Source: an uncultured Alphaproteobacteria bacterium
Lineage (GTDB): Bacteria; Pseudomonadota; Alphaproteobacteria; Thalassobaculales; Thalassobaculaceae
Assembly (NCBI GenBank): GCA_902629125.1
Contig: CACOPQ010000006.1
Span: 27,603 to 91,602 of the forward strand
Direction: 5' to 3'
DNA length: 64,000 nucleotides
Shown: one piece after another, positions 9,124 through 17,397 of the stretch
Numbering within the stretch: the first letter of the stretch is position 1
How the letters are laid out: each line of letters starts with the position of its first letter
Translations under genes and position numbers: made by a program
The notes under the pieces: generated by a model
What the model was told of the DNA's origin: nothing
The model's database searches: none
Seen by the model: only the letters and a program-made list of their open reading frames with translations

Positions 9124-9912
9124 ATGATTATTGCAGAACAGATATGCCTTAATCGCAATGGAACTCAAATCCTAGACGATATAACGCTCTCAGTTCCTTC
9201 CGGTAAAGTAATCGCAGTGGTAGGACCTAATGGAGCCGGAAAGTCCAGTCTCCTATCCATACTATCTGGGTCAATTCCTCCTGATCTGGGTACTGTACAG
9301 CTTGACGGGATTGAAATGCAAAACTGGAGCCCAGCTATTTTATCTGCTCGACGAGCTGTTTTATCACAGAATATACAACTTGATTTTTCTTTTAGCTGCT
9401 TAGAGGTAGTTCTTCTCGGAAGATCCGCACAAAATACAAATGCTTCTAGTAACGCCGAGGTAAAAATTGCTGAAATCGCATTGGAAAAAACAGATGCAGT
9501 TCATCTTATAAATCGGAATTACAGTAGTTTGTCGGGCGGGGAATGCCAACGTGTTCAGTTAGCCAGAGTGCTTGCACAAATAAATTGTTTTGGGAGTGAG
9601 ATCGATCACCTTAACAAATTTTTACTTTTGGATGAACCAATTTCAAGTTTGGACCTGAAGCATCAGCAAAAACTTTTATCTACGGTCCGGTCAGCCGCGA
9701 GACGCGGCGTTGGAGTTTTTGTGATTATACATGATTTGAATTTAGCCTGTATGTTTGCAGATGAGATTTATTTCTTGAAAAGAGGGGCATTAATTGAGAA
9801 GGGAGCGCCAAAGCAAGTTTTATGTCCAGCGTTAGTAAAGGATGTCTTTGAAGTAAATGTTTGCATCAAACCGCATCCGACACGTGACTGTCCACATATA
9901 ACCTTGCTCTAA
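9124..9912 (+). CDS. hmuV: Heme ABC transporter ATP-binding protein
   Basis: A 262-residue ABC ATPase that powers the HmuU permease. Walker A is GPNGAGKS (residues 34-41), the Q-loop region is VLSQN near residue 80, the signature LSGGE is at 136-140, Walker B FLLLDEP is at 166-172, and the switch His is in VFVIIHDLN. Length and motif order match HmuV/FecE. The ATG is three bases after the hmuU stop, so translation is probably coupled. No heme oxygenase, HmuS-like or HmuP-like gene follows, and the locus ends here before a gene-poor region. Confidence 0.92.
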   Translation: MIIAEQICLNRNGTQILDDITLSVPSGKVIAVVGPNGAGKSSLLSILSGSIPPDLGTVQLDGIEMQNWSPAILSARRAVLSQNIQLDFSFSCLEVVLLGRSAQNTNASSNAEVKIAEIALEKTDAVHLINRNYSSLSGGECQRVQLARVLAQINCFGSEIDHLNKFLLLDEPISSLDLKHQQKLLSTVRSAARRGVGVFVIIHDLNLACMFADEIYFLKRGALIEKGAPKQVLCPALVKDVFEVNVCIKPHPTRDCPHITLL

Positions 9913-10373
9913 ATATTTGAACCCTTTCCTGTAAAACACATTTGTTTGGTTTCTAAAAAATAGAGTGCAGGGACTAACTGGTCGTTCCTTTAAGTTCTTA
10001 TCGTCTGCCATGCGGAAGCCTGCACCATGTGGTAACCGAACAGTTAAATGTTCAATTTCGATTGCTCTCATCATCAGCAACAAAAATTTCACTTAGTCTG
10101 TCGGTTTTGTATTTCTCGATCACTGCTCCGACCGTGATCGAAGTGCTGTGGAGGATCTTTGTTAGCGCGCGTTGAAAATACAAACTCTCTTTTTTTTCAA
10201 CATTTTTATGCAAAAAGAGTAACAAACTTATTCGCGAGTTGGGAACTGCTGGTGTGCGATACCAAGTGATAAGGTGACATACAGTTGATTTTGTCCTACC
10301 CCGCACTATCCGGTTACTTTTTCTTCTGAAGCTCTTGCTTTTCCTTGAGCTTTAGGTAACGTTGCTGTCTAGT
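9913..10373. other. Gene-poor region before tRNA-Arg, possible gene remnants
   Basis: About 460 bases without a convincing gene. On the minus strand there are two open frames, of 86 codons (10092-9832, which runs into the end of hmuV) and 84 codons (10306-10052). Neither has a recognisable domain or a good ribosome site. A further minus-strand stretch near 10310-10370 reads like a protein C-terminus (RQQRYLKLKEKQELQKKK then stop), but an upstream in-frame stop inside the tRNA leaves it only about 20 codons long. These may be the worn remains of one or more genes. No terminator hairpin or promoter is clear. Confidence 0.35.
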
Positions 10374-10450
10374 GGCTCCTTAGCTCAATTGGATAGAGTA
10401 TCTGCCTTCGAAGCAGAGGGTTGCAGGTTCGAGTCCTGCAGGGGCCGCCA
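10374..10450 (+). tRNA. tRNA-Arg, anticodon TCG
   Basis: A 77-base cloverleaf. The acceptor arm GGCTCCT pairs with AGGGGCC (one G-T pair), the D arm contains AGCTCAATTGGATAGAG, the anticodon stem TCTGC/GCAGA encloses loop CTTCGAA with anticodon TCG, and the T arm TTGCAGGTTCGAGTCCTGCAG is intact. Discriminator G and CCA are encoded. It should read CGA-type arginine codons. Confidence 0.96.
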
Positions 10451-10576
10451 AGTTACCCAAAGGTAGTAATCTCTATGGTAATTTGTTTTGCAGTTTAAGG
10501 TGGCATAAGATTAGTAGACTTAAAACCAGAACCAATTTGCTACCATTCAATCAAATAGACTTTAGAAAGTTGACGT

Positions 10577-10870
10577 TTGCTTAGTTACCCCGATAGATGG
10601 GCTGTGGTTTCAGTTATTACAGCAAGTTTGAGCTTTTTACTCATTTGTTTATGGTTAAACGAAATTACAGTAAAAATATGGCACTTTGAAACACGCAGTT
10701 TAATTTTTGTTTTTATAATAGGTTCGATTTTCAGCCTCCTTCTTCATCGAAAGCAGCGCATGGAGTCAGTTAGGCAGTTAAAGACTGGTAGCGAAAAAAT
10801 TCTTGCTGAGTCAAAAAAGGAAGCGGAGACCTTAAGAAGATTTCTTAATTCGAAAAATTCTGAAGATTAA
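10577..10870 (+). CDS. Small membrane protein with C-terminal coiled coil, function unknown
   Basis: A 97-residue protein not recognised. It has two probable membrane segments, at about residues 10-30 (VVSVITASLSFLLICLWL) and 41-57 (SLIFVFIIGSIFSLLL), followed by a charged helical tail (SEKILAESKKEAETLRRF) that could form a coiled coil. Architecture resembles small LapA-like or DUF-type inner-membrane proteins, but no family motif is visible. The start is a TTG with no strong ribosome site, so the start and even the gene are moderately uncertain. It lies alone between tRNA-Arg and the catabolic operon. Confidence 0.5.
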   Translation: MLSYPDRWAVVSVITASLSFLLICLWLNEITVKIWHFETRSLIFVFIIGSIFSLLLHRKQRMESVRQLKTGSEKILAESKKEAETLRRFLNSKNSED

Positions 10871-11021
10871 TGCACTCGCTTGTAAATAAAACTATCTTTC
10901 GGTTTCATATCTCCTCTAATACTTTTTAGATTTTTATCTCAATAAATTTGTCTCTTATGGAAATATAGATTTAGAATTTCTCTATGTGATATTTATACGC
11001 TTAAAATGTAAGATTTTCTGA

Positions 11022-11029
11022 AGCGGAGG
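11022..11029 (+). promoter_or_regulatory. Ribosome binding site that favours GTG 11039 over ATG 11030
   Basis: The sequence AGCGGAGG is a strong Shine-Dalgarno site. It touches the ATG at 11030 directly, leaving no spacer, but is 9 bases before the in-frame GTG at 11039. The GTG is therefore the more likely start of the DehI-like gene. Confidence 0.6.
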
Positions 11030-11038
11030 ATGGTTGTT

Positions 11039-11869
11039 GTGAATTCTAGTGATCCAATACCAGCAGTTGTAGAAAGCGACGCAACCGGGGATATAAAAAA
11101 TATTTTTGATGATATAAAAAGTGTAACAGGCGTAGATGTGGTAAATCTTGTCTGGCGGCGTCTTGCTAAAACCGAAAACGCATTGCCTTATCTCTGGGGA
11201 GTTTTACGTCCCCTATACGAAAGCGGTTTTATCAATCACCAAGCGGTAGAATTTCAAAACCAGTTAGTGCTTCCGAAGCTTCCAAAATTTAAAGATGAAA
11301 TCCTTTTCGCGTCGGGAATAGATAACCTTGGGAAAATAACGATTAATAATATTTTAGTCTCGTATAACCGGACAAACACCGTAAATTTGATTGCTCTTCA
11401 GGCCGCATTGATAACTTTAACTGGCGCAGAGGACGTCATGCTCGAGCCAACACATAAAAAAGCAGTAAGTGATAATCTGCTGCCAATGCCACGTTTGCCA
11501 GCTATGAGCGACTTAAACCCAACTATAATTTCACTCGTGAAGGAACTAAATTCGCTTGGGGAGGAGGATGGAACAATTATCGCCAGTATGTATAGGCATT
11601 TAGCTTATTGGCCAAATTACCTTGCTTTGGTTAAAATTGCTTTGGAGCCCATAGCATCCTCTGGAGAACTCAAGAGGGCTATCGATAAGTCCAGAGAGCA
11701 GAGCGCTAAGAAAGCACTATCCTTATCAAAATTCTTGGCGCCTTTTCCGCCGAGCATTAGCTCCTCTTGTTTTTATGAAATAAAAAGCGTTTTAGAACTA
11801 TTTACTAGGCATCCATTATCAAAAATGGCGGTCATTTGTGGAATGTTGATGGAGGCACTTGAAAACTGA
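11039..11869 (+). CDS. DehI-like (haloacid dehalogenase DehI family) protein
   Basis: A protein of about 276 residues that resembles the DehI family, the all-helical two-repeat dehalogenases acting on 2-haloacids. The visible support is the repeated layout: a first half with VVNLVWRRLAKTENALPYLW and RPLYESGFINHQA, and a second half starting PMPRLPAMSDLNPTIISLVK and continuing with MYRHLAYWPNYLALVKI. Many genomic members next to flavin hydroxylases are annotated this way without tested dehalogenase activity, so a different hydrolytic or carrier role is quite possible. It is the first gene of a plus-strand operon, 19 bases before the flavin monooxygenase. The GTG start is chosen from ribosome-site spacing. 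Confidence 0.55.
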   Translation: MNSSDPIPAVVESDATGDIKNIFDDIKSVTGVDVVNLVWRRLAKTENALPYLWGVLRPLYESGFINHQAVEFQNQLVLPKLPKFKDEILFASGIDNLGKITINNILVSYNRTNTVNLIALQAALITLTGAEDVMLEPTHKKAVSDNLLPMPRLPAMSDLNPTIISLVKELNSLGEEDGTIIASMYRHLAYWPNYLALVKIALEPIASSGELKRAIDKSREQSAKKALSLSKFLAPFPPSISSSCFYEIKSVLELFTRHPLSKMAVICGMLMEALEN

Positions 11870-11888
11870 TTTATTAAGTGGACACTAG

Positions 11889-13514
11889 ATGGAAAATTTT
11901 TCATTCTGTCAAAAACCTAAAGTTTTAGTGGTTGGTGCTGGGCCAATTGGTTTGGCGGCTGCGCTTGAATTTGCCAATTTTGAAATTGAGACCCTGGTTG
12001 TAGATGAACTTTCTGAGATAAATAAAGCGAGTAAAGCGATTTGCTGGTCTCAGAGAAGTCTTGAAATGTTAAATAGGGTTGGTGTTGCAGAAAAATTCAT
12101 TGAAAAAGGCAGCACATGGAAAAAAGGACGTGTTTTTAAAGCTGAAAAAGAAATATATAATTTTGACTTACAAGTCGAGGCGGGTTTCAAGGCTCCGGCT
12201 TTTATAAATCTCCAGCAATATTATGTTGAGCAATTTCTGATCGATAAGTTGGAAGAACTCGAATTCCCGGTGCTGCGACGAGGCCATAAAGTTGTGGATG
12301 TTTCCCTAACAAAAGATAATCGAGTCGAGGTCCGAATTGAAAATGATCAGGAAGTCTATAATGTCATTGCTGATTATGTTGTAGCTGCGGATGGTATTCG
12401 AAGTACCATTCGTAAAGCCTTTGAATTGGAGCTGCAGGGAAATTATTTTGATGAACAGTTTCTAATCATTGATGTAAAGGTTGATAAAAGTTTTCCCCTT
12501 GAGCGAAAATTTTGGTTTCAGCCAAAATTTCATGATGGACAATCTGCTTTATTGCATGTCCAACCCGATAATAATCTGCGAATTGATTTGCAACTTGGGC
12601 CAAATGTTGACCCAGACTCGGAACAGGACGAGAACAGAGTAAGAGCACGTGTCGATAAAATCCTAGGAAGCGATGTAGATTATAAATTAGAGTGGGTAAG
12701 TCTTTATTCCTTTTCGTGTAAACGAATAGAGCGGTTTAGCCATGGCCCGATCTTCTTTGTTGGTGATGCTGCCCATGTGGTTAGTCCTTTTGGGGCAAGA
12801 GGAGGTAATGGAGGGCTTCAGGATATAGACAATTTAGTGTGGAAAGTTAGTTCCGTTATCAAAGGAAAGGCACCACGAGCTTTGCTTGATACTTACGATG
12901 AAGAGAGAATCCCAGCTGCAGACGAAAATATTTTAAATTCAGCGAGAAGTACGGGATTTATGACGCCCAAAACGCAAGCTAGTATAGACTTCAGAGACGC
13001 AGTCTTCGATTTATCTAAAACCATGCCATTCGCGCGAGAATTTATAAATAGTGGCCGTTTGTCTCAGCCCTACAAATATATTGGTTCTTCTCTTGTTTCT
13101 GAAGACGATACCAGTTTCTTTGGTGACGGTATATTGCCGGGGCAATCGATTTTAGACGCTCCTATTTGTATTGGGCGTAAGCAAACTTGGTTGATAGATC
13201 ATATAGCTATCGGCTTCAGTGTAGTGGCATTTGTGGATGAAGAGAAGACTGCTATATCGATCCCTCAGTATTTAGATAAGGTATGCAGACAACTGGATTT
13301 GATCGAGACATTTGTAATAGTAACCTCTAAAAGATTAAATGGAATGAGTGAAAAATTACTATGTGATACGACGGGCCTGGCTTTTGAAAGATGGGCTGCC
13401 TCCGACGGCAGTATTTATCTAGTTCGACCAGATCATCATATAGCAGCACGTTGGAGAGCTACACCGTCCGTATCGGAATTAAAAAAAGCCTGTAGAAAGT
13501 CAATTAGTTTATGA
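11889..13514 (+). CDS. FAD-dependent aromatic-ring hydroxylase (MhpA/PheA-type)
   Basis: A 541-residue class A flavoprotein monooxygenase, expected to hydroxylate an aromatic or heteroaromatic ring using NAD(P)H and oxygen. The FAD-binding GAGPIG is at residues 16-21. The DG motif is in VVAADGIRSTIRKAF, and the second FAD motif is FFVGDAAHVVSPFGARGGNG followed by LQDIDNL. A C-terminal thioredoxin-like domain from about residue 415 is typical of the longer MhpA/PheA/TfdB-type members. The stop overlaps the next gene (DUF2783) by four bases (ATGA). The operon includes an aminotransferase and a ureido-hydrolase-like enzyme, so a nitrogen-bearing ring substrate is plausible but inferred. Confidence 0.85.
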   Translation: MENFSFCQKPKVLVVGAGPIGLAAALEFANFEIETLVVDELSEINKASKAICWSQRSLEMLNRVGVAEKFIEKGSTWKKGRVFKAEKEIYNFDLQVEAGFKAPAFINLQQYYVEQFLIDKLEELEFPVLRRGHKVVDVSLTKDNRVEVRIENDQEVYNVIADYVVAADGIRSTIRKAFELELQGNYFDEQFLIIDVKVDKSFPLERKFWFQPKFHDGQSALLHVQPDNNLRIDLQLGPNVDPDSEQDENRVRARVDKILGSDVDYKLEWVSLYSFSCKRIERFSHGPIFFVGDAAHVVSPFGARGGNGGLQDIDNLVWKVSSVIKGKAPRALLDTYDEERIPAADENILNSARSTGFMTPKTQASIDFRDAVFDLSKTMPFAREFINSGRLSQPYKYIGSSLVSEDDTSFFGDGILPGQSILDAPICIGRKQTWLIDHIAIGFSVVAFVDEEKTAISIPQYLDKVCRQLDLIETFVIVTSKRLNGMSEKLLCDTTGLAFERWAASDGSIYLVRPDHHIAARWRATPSVSELKKACRKSISL

Positions 13515-13717
13515 ACGCTGACGATCATTTAACCCAAATAAATAATATTTCTGATCCGGACGAGTTTTACGAAGATCTCATACAAGCGCATGATGGGTTA
13601 TCAGCTAACCAGAGTCGGCAATTGAATTCACGTATAATTCTTTTAATGGCTAACCAAATAGCAGATAATAAAAAGCTGAAGGAAATAATAACATTAGCAA
13701 GAACAAACTTGGATTGA
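13511..13717 (+). CDS. DUF2783 small protein
   Basis: A 68-residue acidic helical protein matching the DUF2783 pattern: DPDEFYEDLIQAHDGLSANQ, then SRIILLMANQIADNKKLKEI. Members of this family are commonly found directly after flavin-dependent monooxygenases. Here the ATG overlaps the monooxygenase stop by four bases, giving the same coupling. The function is unknown; a role in assembly or partner binding of the hydroxylase is only suggested by this neighbourhood. Confidence 0.75.
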   Translation: MNADDHLTQINNISDPDEFYEDLIQAHDGLSANQSRQLNSRIILLMANQIADNKKLKEIITLARTNLD

Positions 13718-13765
13718 GCCTAGCTAGACTTTTTTAAATAGTGCTAATTGAGGAAGGGAAAAACT

Positions 13766-14056
13766 ATGCCAAAAGGTTATTGGATAAGCGCGCATCGAAA
13801 AAAAGCGGATGCAATTAAGCACGCAGCCTACGTAAAAATAGCAATACCTGCCATTGAGAAAGCAGGAGGTCGGTTTCTTGTTAAAGGTGGAGACTCAGTT
13901 GCAAAAGAAAATGGTCTTATGGAAAGAACAGTAGTTATCGAGTTTCCTAGCTATGAAGATGCCAAAAAAGCATACGACTCAGCTGATTATAAAATGGCAC
14001 TAAAAGAGTTAGAAGGCGGAGCGGATAGAGATCTTAGAATAGTCGAAGGCGCTTAG
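13766..14056 (+). CDS. DUF1330 family protein (first copy)
   Basis: A 96-residue ferredoxin-like alpha/beta-barrel protein of the DUF1330 type, with PKGYWISAHRKKADAIKHAA at the start, then AGGRFLVKGG and RTVVIEFPSYEDAKKAYDS, the classic DUF1330 strand-helix pattern. The start is taken at ATG 13766, which has AGGAAGG about 8 bases upstream; an in-frame TTG at 13748 lies before the ribosome site. It sits one base before the class IV aminotransferase. A second DUF1330 protein closes the same operon (16257). The molecular role of the family is not established. Confidence 0.8.
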   Translation: MPKGYWISAHRKKADAIKHAAYVKIAIPAIEKAGGRFLVKGGDSVAKENGLMERTVVIEFPSYEDAKKAYDSADYKMALKELEGGADRDLRIVEGA

Positions 14057-14057
14057 T

Positions 14058-14972
14058 TTGTTAACTGATGAAATCACAGCTCACGAAGCAGAAGATGACC
14101 CGCGAAATCAGCATATACTAATTTATGTTGATGGGAATATTGTTCCTAGGTCTGAGGCGAAGATTAGCGTTTATGACTCAGGGTTCATGTTAGGGGATGG
14201 TGTCTGGGAAGGTCTTCGTTTTTATAATGGTACTTGGGCTTTTCTAGATGAGCATATCAACCGATTATTCGAGGCGGCGAAGGCAATCGATTTAGATATC
14301 AATTTAGAAAAAGTTGAATTGGTAGCAGCTCTGGAAAAAACGCGTTTAGCTAATGGCATTACCAAAGACGCTCATGCTAGATTGATGGTGACTAGAGGAA
14401 TAAAAGCGAGGCCATTTCAACATCCCTCGTTGTCCGTTCAAGGACCTACAATCGTAATTATAATAGAACACTCGATACCGAAATTATCGCGGCCAATAAA
14501 ACTTGCCACAGTTCCAAATATAAGAGGGCTGCCAATGTCGCAGGATCCAAAACTCAATAGTCATTCGAAACTAAATTGTATATTAGCTTGTATCGCAGCT
14601 CAGAAAGCTGGAGCTGATGAAGCTTTAATGCTGGACGTAAATGGTTTCGTATGCACCACAAATTCATGCAACTTTTTTATTGTAAGAATGGGAGAAGTAT
14701 GGACGTCTACTGGTGACTATTGTCTGAATGGAATAACACGTCAGAAGGTTATAGAAGTCTGTAAGTTGGAAGGCATACCAATTTTTGAAAAAAACTTCTC
14801 ATTAGTAGAAGTCTATGGGGCTGATGAAGCCTTTCTAACGGGTACATTCGGAGCACAAGTTCCAGTTGGTTTAATAGATGGTCGTCCAATAGGTGAGGGA
14901 GTTGCTGGAGATATCACAAAAAAAATAAGATTGGCATATTTCGACCTTATAAAGGAAAATACGCTACGCTAA
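14058..14972 (+). CDS. Class IV (fold IV) aminotransferase, D-amino acid/branched-chain type
   Basis: A 304-residue PLP enzyme of fold type IV. Conserved parts are IYVDGNIVPRSEAKISVYD, GFMLGDGVWEGLRFYNG, a catalytic-Lys region LNSHSKLNCILA, KAGADEALMLDVNGFV and LTGTFGAQVPV. At the site where branched-chain and D-alanine enzymes have a Glu-Thr/Ser-x-x-Asn motif, this one reads VCTTNSCNFF with no Glu, so substrate choice may differ from standard Ilv or Dat enzymes. The start is TTG, one base after the DUF1330 stop, with GAAGG about 8 bases upstream. The next gene, an M20 amidohydrolase, is 16 bases away. It probably transfers an amino group in the operon's catabolic route. Confidence 0.82.
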   Translation: MLTDEITAHEAEDDPRNQHILIYVDGNIVPRSEAKISVYDSGFMLGDGVWEGLRFYNGTWAFLDEHINRLFEAAKAIDLDINLEKVELVAALEKTRLANGITKDAHARLMVTRGIKARPFQHPSLSVQGPTIVIIIEHSIPKLSRPIKLATVPNIRGLPMSQDPKLNSHSKLNCILACIAAQKAGADEALMLDVNGFVCTTNSCNFFIVRMGEVWTSTGDYCLNGITRQKVIEVCKLEGIPIFEKNFSLVEVYGADEAFLTGTFGAQVPVGLIDGRPIGEGVAGDITKKIRLAYFDLIKENTLR

Positions 14973-14988
14973 AAGTAGAAGGATAATA

Positions 14989-16221
14989 ATGCAAACGATA
15001 CCGATAAATTCTGATCGACTTTTAAGTGACCTTCGTGAACTAAGAAAAATTGGCGGGGTTAGCTCCGGCGTTGTTCGTCCAGCTTTCTGCGACGCAGATA
15101 TGGAGGCTAGATACTGGTTAAAAAGGAAATTTGAGGGTGCTCATCTCGATACGAAAATAGATGGTGTTGGAAATGTTCTAGGTCGTTCACAAAAATTAGG
15201 CTCCAGTATTCTTTTAGGATCACATTCGGATACACAACCAGAAGGTGGATGGTTAGATGGAGCATTAGGAGTTATCTATGGCTTAGAGGTAGCGCGGGCC
15301 CTTCATGAATACGATAATACAAGCCAGTTATCAGTGGACGTGGTTTCTTGGCAAGACGAGGAAAGTAATTTTTTGTCATGCTTAGGCAGCAGGTCTTGGT
15401 GTGGAACCTTAAATCCCGAGTTGGAAAAAGTAGCTGTGAGCCGGGAGGGTGAAAAATTAGAGCACGCATTGAAAAGAGTAGGCTTAGATAATACACCTAG
15501 ACTTAAAATTGAAGAAGGTAGGTATTTAGGATACCTTGAAGCCCATATTGAACAGGGTTGTTATCTAGAAGAGGCCAGTGAGAAAATTGGAATTGTAACT
15601 GCAATTGTTGGAATACGTGCGCTTATTATAAGTTTTAAGGGTGAACAGAATCACGCAGGAACAACAACGATGAAGCGTCGCAAAGACGCAGCAACAGCTA
15701 TGTTCGAAGCTGCCTACAGAATAAATAACCAATTTCCAACCTTGGCAAATGAAACGACAGTTTGGACCATCGGAAATGCCACAGTGGAACCTGGTGCGTC
15801 TTCTATTGTACCTGGTGCTGCAGAACTTACCTTGCAATTTCGGGATCAAGATGAGCGGATCCTTGATGCTTTGGAAGAAGAAGTGCGAAAAATAGTTTCA
15901 GAGATTGAGAACAAGTCCGAAATCAAAGTAGATGTTCGTCCCGGTAGAGAAGTAATCCGACCCTCAAAAATGGATTCGAGTTTTCAAACTCATCTTTCAA
16001 AATCTGCTCAGAAAATCACACCGAATGCATGGCGTTACATGCCAAGTGCGGCAGGGCATGATCCTATGGTCATTCATGAAAAACTTCCATGTGGTATGCT
16101 CTTCATTCCGTCTATCAATGGGATAAGCCATAATTTTGATGAAGACAGTCACGAAGAAGATATTGTTTTGGGATGTGAGGTTCTAACTTCGGCGGTGGCC
16201 TCAATTTTGATGAGTGAATAG
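14989..16221 (+). CDS. M20 family Zn-dependent amidase (allantoate / N-carbamoyl-amino acid hydrolase type)
   Basis: A 410-residue hydrolase of the AllC/HyuC/beta-ureidopropionase group, which cleaves ureido (carbamoyl) or amide bonds using two metal ions. Metal-site landmarks are LLGSHSDTQPEGGWLDGALG (His79 and Asp90), VSWQDEESNF, EAHIEQG, and the C-terminal SAAGHDPM with SINGISHNFDEDSHEED. The dimerisation domain segment SFKGEQNHAGTTTMKRRKDA is also typical. Length is normal for the group. Sequence alone does not decide among allantoate, ureidoglycine, beta-ureidopropionate or N-carbamoyl amino acids. It lies between the aminotransferase and a DUF1330 gene. Confidence 0.87.
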   Translation: MQTIPINSDRLLSDLRELRKIGGVSSGVVRPAFCDADMEARYWLKRKFEGAHLDTKIDGVGNVLGRSQKLGSSILLGSHSDTQPEGGWLDGALGVIYGLEVARALHEYDNTSQLSVDVVSWQDEESNFLSCLGSRSWCGTLNPELEKVAVSREGEKLEHALKRVGLDNTPRLKIEEGRYLGYLEAHIEQGCYLEEASEKIGIVTAIVGIRALIISFKGEQNHAGTTTMKRRKDAATAMFEAAYRINNQFPTLANETTVWTIGNATVEPGASSIVPGAAELTLQFRDQDERILDALEEEVRKIVSEIENKSEIKVDVRPGREVIRPSKMDSSFQTHLSKSAQKITPNAWRYMPSAAGHDPMVIHEKLPCGMLFIPSINGISHNFDEDSHEEDIVLGCEVLTSAVASILMSE

Positions 16222-16256
16222 TTTAATATTACAGTGTTTTATAAAAGGAGGAACCT

Positions 16257-16547
16257 ATGTCGGTTTACATGATCTTGGATGCGGAAGTGCACGACCCTGT
16301 CGAATATGAAAAGTATAAAGCAGAAGCCCCACAATATGTTGCTCGGCATGGTGGAGAATATTGTTGTCGGGGTGGTGCTGCAGAAATCTTTTTGGGAGAC
16401 TGGCAACCTGAACGAATCGTAATGCTTAAGTTTCCTTCGAGAGAAAAATATGAAGCATTCATAAATGACCCTGACTACAAACCATGGAAAGAGATGAGGG
16501 AATCTCTAACTACGATCAAGCAATGGATGCTTATCGAAGGAATATAG
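16257..16547 (+). CDS. DUF1330 family protein (second copy)
   Basis: A 96-residue DUF1330 protein with a strong AAAGGAGG ribosome site. Typical pieces are YMILDAEVHDPVEYEKYKAE, RHGGEYCCRGG and ERIVMLKFPSREKYEAFIND. It is clearly different in sequence from the first copy at 13766-14056, so the operon carries two paralogs rather than a recent duplication. It is the last gene of the operon and converges on the EamA transporter gene ten bases away. Confidence 0.83.
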   Translation: MSVYMILDAEVHDPVEYEKYKAEAPQYVARHGGEYCCRGGAAEIFLGDWQPERIVMLKFPSREKYEAFINDPDYKPWKEMRESLTTIKQWMLIEGI

Positions 16548-16557
16548 AGCGTTAAAT

Positions 16558-17397
16558 CTAAGTACTTTGATGATTAGTTTTTGATAAAAGCAGAGTGCAT
16601 ACGATAACAATTGCGCCGCCTAGATAGATATTTAAAGTTGGTATTTCGTTCCAAAAAATAAACCCAAAAATTACTGCCCAGATGAACTGTGTATACTCTA
16701 TGGGGGCAACAAAAGTTGCAGGTGCCAATTTGTATGCTTTAATCATAGCAAACTGTCCTAGCCCACCTGCGACACCCATCCCACACAAAAATAGCAAATC
16801 GATTATACTTGGTGAGGTCCAACCAAAGGGAAGAAAAATAGCGGAGCCAAGCGTGCAAGAAAGAGTAAAATAAAAAAACATCGTCCCCGAGGGTTCTGTT
16901 TTGCTCAATTGGCGTATCGATAAAACAGCCAACCCATATAAAAAAGATCCTAATAGCGCAACTGCTAAAAAAACGTTAGGAGGTTCGTTAAAGGGATCTG
17001 TTGCTATAATTATTCCAATAAAACCGAACGCTACCGATAAAGAACCTAAAAAACCCACGCGTTCCCGTAAAACTGGGAAAGAAAGAAGTGAGACGAATAA
17101 TGGCATAGTGAAAATTACCAGGGTTAATATCGTAAAAGGTATCTTAGCGGCGGCCACAAAAAGGCAGGCCATAGATCCGAGTCCCAAAATTGCTCTCAGC
17201 AAATGAACCTTCGGTCGGTTTGTTCGCAGCAGATAATGGTTCTTGAAAAAAAATGGCATAAAAATAAGAAGGGCTATTAGGCTCCTAAAAAATACCAACT
17301 GCTGCCCGGTAAAGCTATCGCCTAATCCTTTTGCTAAAGCAAACATTACGGCAAAGCCAAACGCGGCGAGTAGGCCAAAAGAGAGTGGTAGAATCAT
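16558..17397 (-). CDS. EamA/DMT superfamily transporter
   Basis: A 279-residue inner-membrane protein with about ten hydrophobic segments in two EamA repeats, the drug/metabolite transporter layout. Landmarks are GLLAAFGFAVMFALAKGLG at the N-terminus, LLRAILGLGSMACLFVAAAK and AFGFIGIIIAT in the first half, and APIEYTQFIWAVIFGFIFWN with GGAIVIVCTLLLSK in the second. It probably exports or exchanges a small metabolite. It converges on the catabolic operon and faces it tail to tail, so it is not co-transcribed with it. Confidence 0.85.
   Translation of the reverse strand: MILPLSFGLLAAFGFAVMFALAKGLGDSFTGQQLVFFRSLIALLIFMPFFFKNHYLLRTNRPKVHLLRAILGLGSMACLFVAAAKIPFTILTLVIFTMPLFVSLLSFPVLRERVGFLGSLSVAFGFIGIIIATDPFNEPPNVFLAVALLGSFLYGLAVLSIRQLSKTEPSGTMFFYFTLSCTLGSAIFLPFGWTSPSIIDLLFLCGMGVAGGLGQFAMIKAYKLAPATFVAPIEYTQFIWAVIFGFIFWNEIPTLNIYLGGAIVIVCTLLLSKTNHQST

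Noticed and set aside
9832..10092. 86-codon minus-strand open frame overlapping the end of hmuV
   Set aside because: No domain or ribosome site is seen and it overlaps a certain gene; listed only as part of the gene-poor region.
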